Assembly: GCA_030523385.1 (NCBI GenBank)
Contig: JAUNIV010000210.1
Coordinates: forward strand, 1-5,134
Source: Bacteroidales bacterium
Lineage (GTDB): Bacteria > Bacteroidota > Bacteroidia > Bacteroidales > Bacteroidaceae
Direction: 5' to 3'
Length of the DNA stretch: 5,134 bases
Part shown: positions 1 to 5,134 of the stretch, piece after piece
Layout of the letters: every line of letters starts with the position of its first letter
Numbering within the stretch: the stretch's first letter is position 1
Notes under the pieces: model-generated
What the model saw: only the letters and a program-made list of their open reading frames with translations
Told to the model about the DNA's origin: nothing
Database searches by the model: none
Program-made: the position numbers and the translations under genes

Positions 1-31
1 GTCTTTAGAGTCACAGTCAGATAGAAACTAT

Positions 32-64
32 AAGAGGGCATGTATTCGGCATGCCCTCTTTCTT
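32..64 (+). terminator. Rho-independent terminator of an upstream gene
   Basis: Bases 32-42 (AAGAGGGCATG) pair perfectly with 50-60 (CATGCCCTCTT) around a 7-base loop, and the descending arm runs into a T-rich stretch. The 11-bp GC-rich stem followed by T's is the classic intrinsic terminator pattern. The T-tract lies on the right, so it ends transcription coming from the left. The gene it serves lies mostly or wholly outside the window. In frame 1 a TAG at 22-24 could be its stop codon, but seven codons are too few to tell. Confidence 0.85.
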
Positions 65-220
65 TACATTCTGCCTGTCGTTTTTAATAGCAAAACGTAC
101 CACTTTTCAGCATTTACTTGATGCCAAACCATTCTCAAAGTCTATAATAATGCCACTAACCTGCTTGTGAACGTCCGATTTGGCGCCTTAAAAAATTTTT
201 TTGCTCCTTTAAAAAATATT

Positions 221-257
221 TTTGATACGGTAAAACAGATGATTTGATACCGTAAAA
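221..257. repeat. Paired 15-bp near-identical repeats, possible operator
   Basis: TTTGATACGGTAAAA (221-235) and TTTGATACCGTAAAA (243-257) differ at one base. They start 22 bp apart, about two helical turns. Because of the single difference, the cores TACGGTA and TACCGTA are also reverse complements of each other. They lie about 90-120 bp upstream of the proposed -7 element. The arrangement would suit a dimeric or tandem-binding regulator, but no regulator is encoded nearby and the role is inferred from geometry only. Confidence 0.4.
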
Positions 258-320
258 AATCCGCTTCCAAAGGAGGGAAAAAACATACTTCCGGCAAATG
301 GAAATGTAACACCTGTTTTC

Positions 321-352
321 TTGCCGTTTCTTGAAAATAATGCTTAATTTTG
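321..352 (+). promoter_or_regulatory. Bacteroides-type promoter for the tricorn-like peptidase gene
   Basis: TAATTTTG at 345-352 matches the Bacteroidota -7 consensus TAnnTTTG exactly. A partial -33 element (TTG at 321-323) sits 21 bp upstream, within the usual 19-21 bp spacing. Transcription would start around 356-360, giving a very short leader of roughly 15-20 nt before the ATG at 375. The leader is A-rich and lacks a Shine-Dalgarno motif, which is normal in this phylum. Confidence 0.6.
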
Positions 353-374
353 CCTCAACCAAATACAAACAAGT

Positions 375-3300
375 ATGAACAAGAAACTATTATTCTCCCT
401 GCTCCTTGCAGGAACAAGCTTAGGCACCCGCGCTGAGGAAGCCCGCTTGTTGCGCTTTCCGGCCACCAACGGTTCGGAAGTGGTATTCTCTTATGGAGGA
501 GACTTGTACAAAGCACCCATAGGCGGAGGTGAAGCCCAACGGCTGACCTCGCATATCGGTTATGAAATGTTTGCCCGATTCTCGCCCGATGGGAAATCCA
601 TCGCCTTCACGGCACAATATGACGGCAACACCGAAGTCTATCTGATGTCCGCCGAAGGAGGCGAACCCCAACGACTGACTTACACCGCCACCAACAGCCG
701 AGATGATTTGGGCGACCGCATGGGGCCGAACAACATCGTGCTCACATGGAGTCCGGACGGCAAGCAGATTGTCTATCGCAACCGAATCAGCGACGGATTT
801 GACGGCAAGCTGTGGACCATCTCGCCCGAAGGAGGCATGAGCCGGGCCATTCCCTTGCCCGAAGGAGGCTTCTGCTCTTATTCACCGGACGGAAAGAAAC
901 TGGCCTACAACCGCGTGATGCGCGAATTCCGCACCTGGAAATACTACAAGGGAGGTATGGCCGACGACATCTGGATATACGACCCCGAAGCCGAAAAGGT
1001 GGAAAACATTACCGACAACGTGGCGCAGGACATCATGCCGATGTGGATAGGAGAAGAAATCTTCTTCATCTCCGACCGCGACCGCACCATGAACATCTTT
1101 GTCTATAACACTCGCACACACCAGACGGAGAAGGTAACCAATTATACGGACTACGATGTGAAGTTCCCCAGCTCAAACGGACAAGTCATCGTGTATGAAC
1201 ATGCCGGATACCTGTATAAACTGGACCCGAAGACACGTCAGTCGCAGAAGATTTCCATTACGCTGGCATCGGATAATATCTATGCCCGTCCGGAAATGAA
1301 GAAGGTAAGCGATGATATGAATGCCGCCGCCCTTTCGCCGGACGGCAAACGGCTGGCCATAACCGCACGCGGCGAGGTGTTCGACGTACCTGCCGACAAA
1401 GGTGTGACAAGAAACATCACCCGCACACCGGGTGCCAACGACCGGGAAGCCGACTGGAGTCCGGACGGACGCTACATAGCCTACATCAGTGACCGCACCG
1501 GAGAGACTGAAATATGGCTCCAGCCTGCCGAAGGAGGCGACCCCGTGCAGCTGACCAAGGACAATGACACCTACATCCGTCAGCTGATGTGGCGGCCGGA
1601 CAGCAAAAAGGTGCTCTACACCGACCGCAAAAACCGCATCGTAGAAGTGGATGTAGCCTCCAAAGCGAAGAAAACCCTGATGCAGAACCCCGAAGGCGAG
1701 TTCTACGAAGTGAGCTATTCTCCCGACAGCCAGTGGATAACCTATACCAAATCGGGCAAGAACAACATGAGCGTGGTCTATGTCTATAACCTGACTTCGG
1801 AGAAAGAATATCCGGTGACCGAAAAGTGGTATGATTCCTCTTCTCCCGAATTTAGCAGCGACGGAAAATACCTCATCTTCAGTTCCGAAAGAGACTTCAA
1901 CCCCATCTACAGCCGCACGGAGTGGAACCATGCCTACAACCGCATGGGTGGTGTCTATATGGCCATGCTTGCCAAAGATACGCCTTCTCCTCTCCTACCA
2001 TCGGATGAAACGGTGAGCATTGCCGGAGCAAACTCTGCCGACAAAGCACCTGCCGCTAAAGACAAGGACAAGAAAGCAACCGAAAGCACACCGGCCACCA
2101 CGGTGCGCATAGACCCCGAAGGCTTGCCCGGACGCCTCATCAAACTTCCGCTGAGTGCAGGCTACTATGGCAACTTCCATTCGGATGGAAAGAAAGTATG
2201 GTACTCCAGCGGACGCGACACGAAAGTATTCGACCTGGAAGAGCAAAAGGAAAAGACCGTGGCCGAAGGGGCTTCGATGTCAGTGACTGCCGATGGAAAG
2301 AAAGCACTCTTCTTCCAAAAAGGAAACCTCTATGTGAACAACTTCCCCTGCGACAAGGCTTCGACAGACGATGCCGTGAACCTGAACAACATGGTGGCTA
2401 CGATAGACTATGCACAGGAGTGGCCGCAGATATTCGACGAAGTGTGGCGTGCCTTCCGCGACGGTTTCTATCTGGAAAACATGCACGGCATAGACTGGAA
2501 AGCCATCAAGGAGAAATATGCCGTCCTGCTCCCATACGCCAAGACACGTTTAGACTTGAACTACATCATCGGCGAAATGATAGGCGAACTGGCCTGCGGA
2601 CATGCTTACGTGAACCCGGGTGAAATGAAAACTCCCGAACGCATCCCGATGGGACTGTTGGGTGCCGAACTGAGCCGCGACAGCAAGAGCGGATTCTATC
2701 GCATCGACAAGATATTGCCCGGTGCCGTTTACAGCAAATCCTTGCGTTCGCCGTTGGCCGAGCCGGGAGTGGAAGTGAAAGAAGGTGACTACATCACTGC
2801 CATAGACGGTATATCCACTGCCACCGTAAACAACATCTATCAGTTGCTGGTGGGCAAAGCCAACGTATTGACCGAACTGAGCATCAGCAGCACGGCTTCG
2901 GACAAAGACGCACACAAAGTGGTGGTATCGCCCATCGACGACGAATATCCGCTGTATCACTATGCATGGGTGCAGAACAACATCCGCCGGGTGGAAGAAG
3001 CTACCGGAGGCCGTGTGGGTTACATCTACATTCCCGACATGGGTCCCGAAGGGTTGAATGAGTTTGCCCGTTACTTCTATCCGCAGCTCGACAAGGAAGC
3101 CTTGATTATAGACGACCGTGCCAACGGTGGCGGCAACGTATCGCCCATGATCATAGAACGCTTGCTCCGTCAGCCCTACCGCATGACCATGCGCCGCGGT
3201 TCTACCAAGACGGGAACCATCCCCGATGCTACGCTGGCAGGTCCTAAAGTTTTGCTTATCAACAAATATTCGGCTTCGGACGGCGATTTGTTCCCCTGGA

Positions 3301-3629
3301 GCTTCAAGGCTACGAAGATTGGCAAGGTGATAGGTACACGCACATGGGGAGGCATTGTAGGCATCAGCGGTCCGCTTCCCTACATGGATGGCACCGATGT
3401 CCGCGTTCCTTTCTTCACCAATTACGATGCAAAGACAGGACAATGGATTGTGGAAAACCACGGTGTAGATCCGGATATATTGATAGACAACGACCCTATC
3501 CTGGAACAGGCAGGACACGACCAGCAGTTGGAAAAGGCCATCGAAGTGATTCTTGAAGAATTGAAGAGCCGTAAGCCGTTGCCCGGTGTTCCGGCACCTC
3601 GTACACTCAAAGATTTGGGAGTGGAATAA
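375..3629 (+). CDS. Secreted tricorn-type S41 peptidase with TolB-like propeller, PDZ and catalytic domains
   Basis: This complete 1084-residue protein matches archaeal tricorn protease (about 1070 residues) in domain order and length. Residues 1-20 form a signal peptide (basic MNKK, hydrophobic core, T-R-A cleavage site), so it should act in the periplasm, unlike cytosolic archaeal tricorn. The N-terminal half carries PD40/TolB-like blade motifs of the SPDGK type at about 69, 125, 169, 320, 361, 406, 448 and 493. A Lys/Ala-rich linker lies near 548-578, the helical C1 domain at about 675-755, a PDZ domain at about 757-850 and the C2 core to the end. Residues matching the tricorn active site are H743, the oxyanion loop NGGG (917-920), nucleophile S968 followed by D969, and E1027 in ENHGV. 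The tricorn serine before the histidine is glycine here (G742). The likely role is cleavage of oligopeptides into small peptides; the actual substrate is unknown. The start is fixed by the signal peptide. Confidence 0.93.
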   Translation: MNKKLLFSLLLAGTSLGTRAEEARLLRFPATNGSEVVFSYGGDLYKAPIGGGEAQRLTSHIGYEMFARFSPDGKSIAFTAQYDGNTEVYLMSAEGGEPQRLTYTATNSRDDLGDRMGPNNIVLTWSPDGKQIVYRNRISDGFDGKLWTISPEGGMSRAIPLPEGGFCSYSPDGKKLAYNRVMREFRTWKYYKGGMADDIWIYDPEAEKVENITDNVAQDIMPMWIGEEIFFISDRDRTMNIFVYNTRTHQTEKVTNYTDYDVKFPSSNGQVIVYEHAGYLYKLDPKTRQSQKISITLASDNIYARPEMKKVSDDMNAAALSPDGKRLAITARGEVFDVPADKGVTRNITRTPGANDREADWSPDGRYIAYISDRTGETEIWLQPAEGGDPVQLTKDNDTYIRQLMWRPDSKKVLYTDRKNRIVEVDVASKAKKTLMQNPEGEFYEVSYSPDSQWITYTKSGKNNMSVVYVYNLTSEKEYPVTEKWYDSSSPEFSSDGKYLIFSSERDFNPIYSRTEWNHAYNRMGGVYMAMLAKDTPSPLLPSDETVSIAGANSADKAPAAKDKDKKATESTPATTVRIDPEGLPGRLIKLPLSAGYYGNFHSDGKKVWYSSGRDTKVFDLEEQKEKTVAEGASMSVTADGKKALFFQKGNLYVNNFPCDKASTDDAVNLNNMVATIDYAQEWPQIFDEVWRAFRDGFYLENMHGIDWKAIKEKYAVLLPYAKTRLDLNYIIGEMIGELACGHAYVNPGEMKTPERIPMGLLGAELSRDSKSGFYRIDKILPGAVYSKSLRSPLAEPGVEVKEGDYITAIDGISTATVNNIYQLLVGKANVLTELSISSTASDKDAHKVVVSPIDDEYPLYHYAWVQNNIRRVEEATGGRVGYIYIPDMGPEGLNEFARYFYPQLDKEALIIDDRANGGGNVSPMIIERLLRQPYRMTMRRGSTKTGTIPDATLAGPKVLLINKYSASDGDLFPWSFKATKIGKVIGTRTWGGIVGISGPLPYMDGTDVRVPFFTNYDAKTGQWIVENHGVDPDILIDNDPILEQAGHDQQLEKAIEVILEELKSRKPLPGVPAPRTLKDLGVE
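2692..2723 (+). repeat. Source copy of a 32-bp exact repeat within the PDZ-coding region
   Basis: These 32 bases, encoding part of the first PDZ strand (from F774 through the ILPG turn), recur exactly at 4940-4971. A further 18-bp exact match (2733-2750 against 4980-4997) follows after a few substitutions and one missing base. Over 2691-2750 I count 55 of 60 aligned columns identical. The peptidase copy sits in an intact gene, so it is the likely parental version or closer to it. Confidence 0.85.
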
Positions 3630-3651
3630 CGGATGATGTTATAATAAACTA

Positions 3652-3690
3652 GTATGGGCGCAAGATTTTGCGCCCATACAACGGCTTTTC
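3652..3690 (+). terminator. Hairpin terminator after the peptidase gene
   Basis: Bases 3652-3663 (GTATGGGCGCAA) pair perfectly with 3668-3679 (TTGCGCCCATAC) around a 4-base loop, starting 22 bases after the peptidase stop codon. The 12-bp stem is strong. The T-run that follows is displaced and broken (AACGGCTTTTCC), so termination may be incomplete or partly dependent on other factors. The hairpin argues that the peptidase and the downstream lipoprotein gene are mostly separate transcripts. Confidence 0.75.
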
Positions 3691-3774
3691 CATTTAATCC
3701 GCCTTTACGATAGTATATGGCTATTGACTCTTTATTCTTTCTTTGTAAAATTATAAATTCAAACCCATTATTGT

Positions 3775-4935
3775 ATGAAACAGAATAGATGGCATGTAAC
3801 AGGAACACTGAAATTTAGTGCTTTCATTAGTTGGCTATTGTCATGCTTCCTTCTGCTATTTGCATGGGTAGGCTGCACCGAAGAGAAAGAATATGCCGCC
3901 AAGTACATGCGGGATTTTGATTTGGACAAATCCGTGCAGATGGATTTGTCTGACTTTGTCGATAGCATATCCATTATCCCTCTTGCTACTACAGACGCAT
4001 CGCTGATAAAGCATCCCACCCGTCTGGCCTATGTCGGTGGACGTTTCTACATAAACGACAATCAACTAAAGATACTTGCGTTCGACCGAAGCGGGACTTT
4101 CCTCTTTTCTACGGAAACTTTGGCAGGCGAAGGCCCCAATGAATATTCCAGTTGTATTGATTTCAATGTATTGGAAAATGGGAATATAGAAATATTCGAT
4201 GCTCTGAAATACAAGATACGGGAATACGATTCTTCCTTACACTGCGTGAAGAGCATCGAACTTCCCAAACAGGTGCTTCCTGCCTCCGGGTTTCATAAAA
4301 TATCGGAGGATATATGTATTTTTGAGGATAAGGCTTCATTGAAGTTTTACTCGTTGGCAGACAGGCAGATTATAAAAACAGTACAACTCCCGTTCAAGGA
4401 TGAAATGTCCACTATCGCAAAAGCCGGCCTGAGAGAAACAAATGGAGAACTTTATTTTTCAAACAGGACACCGGAAAGCATTTTATATAAAGTTGACCTT
4501 GAGTCGATGGAACTGCATCCGCATTATGGCTTTGATTTTGGAAATAAAAACTTTGACTGGAGAGATTTACCCGAAGGACAGAATGTATCTTTTTATCGGG
4601 AATATGTAATATCGAATGACAGTAAGGCATTTGTTGCAGATAAATTCGTCACACCGAATATCCAGATGTGCTTTGTCGTTTATAATAAAAGAATGTATTT
4701 CGCCTTATATGACGAACGAACCGGTACTTCAAGAACATACTACAATCAGGAATATTCAAAACCGCAACTAATGATTCCGGATTTATTCCAAGACAATACT
4801 TTTTATTATGTATGCGAGCCGCAGTTTCTTGATTATGTGCTCGATGCCCGACTGATGTCATCGGAAAGTATCAGAACTATAGAATCTGTCAAGGAGGATG
4901 ATAATCCTGTCATTGTATGTTATAAATTGAAGTAA
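3775..4935 (+). CDS. 6-bladed beta-propeller lipoprotein of unknown function
   Basis: This 386-residue protein opens with a long export signal: a basic stretch (residues 1-13), a hydrophobic segment (about 14-32), then A-W-V-G-C with C34 as the likely lipidated cysteine. The bulky W at -3 is atypical for a lipobox. The residues after it (T-E-E-K-E) are acidic, resembling the Bacteroidota lipoprotein export signal that sends lipoproteins to the cell surface. The mature part is rich in short beta strands. The G-E-G-P-N-E-Y motif at 118-124 is characteristic of the 6-bladed beta-propeller lipoproteins that are abundant in Bacteroides. No catalytic motif is visible; such proteins probably bind ligands or partners, but the function is not known. 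Met1 is the only start that keeps the signal. No clear -7 element was found in the 145-bp gap upstream. By eye the gene is more AT-rich than the peptidase gene, which may mean different ancestry. Its stop overlaps a following ATG (TAATG). Confidence 0.85.
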   Translation: MKQNRWHVTGTLKFSAFISWLLSCFLLLFAWVGCTEEKEYAAKYMRDFDLDKSVQMDLSDFVDSISIIPLATTDASLIKHPTRLAYVGGRFYINDNQLKILAFDRSGTFLFSTETLAGEGPNEYSSCIDFNVLENGNIEIFDALKYKIREYDSSLHCVKSIELPKQVLPASGFHKISEDICIFEDKASLKFYSLADRQIIKTVQLPFKDEMSTIAKAGLRETNGELYFSNRTPESILYKVDLESMELHPHYGFDFGNKNFDWRDLPEGQNVSFYREYVISNDSKAFVADKFVTPNIQMCFVVYNKRMYFALYDERTGTSRTYYNQEYSKPQLMIPDLFQDNTFYYVCEPQFLDYVLDARLMSSESIRTIESVKEDDNPVIVCYKLK

Positions 4936-5134
4936 TGAAGATTCTATCGCATCGACAAGATATTGCCCGGTACTGTTATAGCAAATCCTTGCGTTCGTCG
5001 CTGACTGAGACGGGAGTAGAAATAAAAGAAAGCGATTATATCATTTGGGACAGAAAAAATTCTGCCCCAACAGTTAATAAATTATGCGAATCAGTAGTTG
5101 GCTCTCTGATTCCAATATTAAAAATAAACAAATG
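4935..5134 (+). CDS. Possible coupled ORF made from the PDZ fragment (partial, runs off the edge)
   Basis: An ATG at 4935-4937 overlaps the lipoprotein stop as TAATG, a geometry typical of translational coupling. The frame stays open for 66 codons to the window edge. The first 15 codons read the copied PDZ segment out of its original frame (starting MKILSHRQDIARY). After the missing base the frame becomes the true PDZ frame, and residues 16 onward (YSKSLRSSLTETGVEIKES, then DYI) match the peptidase PDZ domain around 732-760 bases into its C-terminal half. There is no local Shine-Dalgarno site, which is not decisive in this phylum. The protein lacks catalytic domains as far as visible. It could be a chance frame over a pseudogene; the lack of stops and the codon-sized gaps argue mildly for coding. 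Confidence 0.33.
   Translation, partial: MKILSHRQDIARYCYSKSLRSSLTETGVEIKESDYIIWDRKNSAPTVNKLCESVVGSLIPILKINK
4939..5134 (+). pseudogene. Degenerate partial copy of the tricorn peptidase PDZ-coding region
   Basis: The stretch aligns with the peptidase gene from base 2691. The first 60 columns are about 92% identical, including a 32-bp and an 18-bp exact match. The next 45 columns (2751-2795) have 33 identities. Beyond that only protein-level similarity remains: DYII-WDRKNSAPTVNK against DYITAIDGISTA-TVNN, then VVG against LVG, needing two single-codon gaps. One base is missing around 4978, which shifts the frame; read in the original frame it hits TGA at 5002. No signal peptide, propeller or C1 part precedes it, so it is a fragment and not a full paralogue. 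It may continue past the window edge. It is either a duplication remnant or a re-used piece, as described in the overlapping CDS entry. Confidence 0.72.
4940..4971 (+). repeat. Second copy of the 32-bp exact repeat from the PDZ-coding region
   Basis: This is identical to 2692-2723 in the same orientation, about 2.25 kb downstream. The left edge of similarity falls within a few bases of the lipoprotein stop codon, so the duplication breakpoint is near 4936-4940. Two direct copies this close could support recombination that would delete the lipoprotein gene and the 3' part of the peptidase gene. Confidence 0.85.

Larger units (their letters stand above)
65..374. other. Noncoding AT-rich intergenic region upstream of the peptidase gene
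   Basis: No convincing gene lies here. The only long reading frame, on the minus strand at 156-368, encodes a lysine- and arginine-rich peptide with no recognisable domain and runs across the promoter of the next gene. The stretch holds two imperfect A/T-tract repeats (183-203 and 203-224), a 15-bp repeat pair (221-235 and 243-257), an SD-like AAAGGAGGG at 269-277 with no start codon at usable distance, and a promoter near 321-352. The length and the repeats leave room for regulatory binding upstream of the promoter. Confidence 0.6.

Noticed and set aside
118..148. Sigma-70-like TTGATG and TATAAT pair
   Set aside because: The spacing is 19 bp and Bacteroidota primary promoters use the TTTG / TAnnTTTG pattern. 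The element near 345-352 fits that pattern and the gene start better.
269..277. Shine-Dalgarno-like AAAGGAGGG in the upstream intergenic region
   Set aside because: No start codon lies at a usable distance downstream and no reading frame follows.
2550..3518. Long minus-strand open frame of 322 codons opposite the peptidase gene
   Set aside because: It lies entirely within the well-supported peptidase coding sequence, has no recognisable domain and is rich in H, V and G as expected for the antisense of this codon usage. The 252-codon minus frame at 1173-1931 is rejected for the same reason.
3724..3757. TTGACT and TATAAA as a promoter for the lipoprotein gene
   Set aside because: The spacing of 22 bp is too long and the motifs are not of the Bacteroidota type. 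TTTCTTTG at 3738-3745 is one base off the -7 consensus but lacks a -33 partner at the right distance.
4891..4897. Strong Shine-Dalgarno-like AAGGAGG near the end of the lipoprotein gene
   Set aside because: It is 37 bases before the ATG at 4935, too far to serve it. The ATG at 4898 is too close, and the ATG at 4917 reaches a stop after two codons. It is explained by the coded K-E-D-D.
4939..5042. Template/variable repeat pair of a diversity-generating retroelement
   Set aside because: The differing sites are not restricted to adenines of one copy; they are G/A and C/T in near-equal numbers. No reverse transcriptase gene is present in the window.

Overview
The window looks like a chromosomal stretch of a Bacteroidota gut-type bacterium (Bacteroides, Phocaeicola or a close relative). 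This rests on a Bacteroides-style promoter (-7 element TAATTTTG), a secreted tricorn-like peptidase, a '6-bladed beta-propeller' lipoprotein with acidic residues after the lipid-bearing cysteine, and A-rich leaders in place of strong Shine-Dalgarno sites. The species cannot be named from the sequence alone.

Layout, left to right. Bases 1-64 hold the 3' end of something upstream, closed by a strong hairpin-plus-T terminator. Bases 65-374 are noncoding and AT-rich. They contain phased A/T tracts, a pair of near-identical 15-bp repeats spaced 22 bp apart, and a good promoter just before the first gene. Bases 375-3629 encode a complete 1084-residue tricorn-type S41 peptidase with an N-terminal signal peptide. 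A 12-bp-stem hairpin follows its stop. Bases 3775-4935 encode a 386-residue predicted lipoprotein with a 6-bladed beta-propeller.

The most unusual part is the right end. Immediately after the lipoprotein stop, bases 4939-5134 resemble the PDZ-domain part of the peptidase gene (from about base 2691). They begin with a 32-bp exact match and contain a 1-bp deletion. Similarity then fades over the next 140 bases but stays recognisable at protein level. The 1-bp deletion puts the PDZ-like frame in phase with an ATG that overlaps the lipoprotein stop codon (TAATG). The result is an ORF that stays open for 66 codons to the window edge. It is either a decaying partial duplication or the start of a small, diverged, translationally coupled gene. 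The window ends too soon to decide.

The peptidase and lipoprotein are both predicted to be exported, but they are separated by a hairpin and need not be co-transcribed. I see no tRNA, rRNA, insertion sequence, CRISPR array, phage gene or multi-gene defence system, and no evidence of a wholly new system beyond the PDZ remnant.
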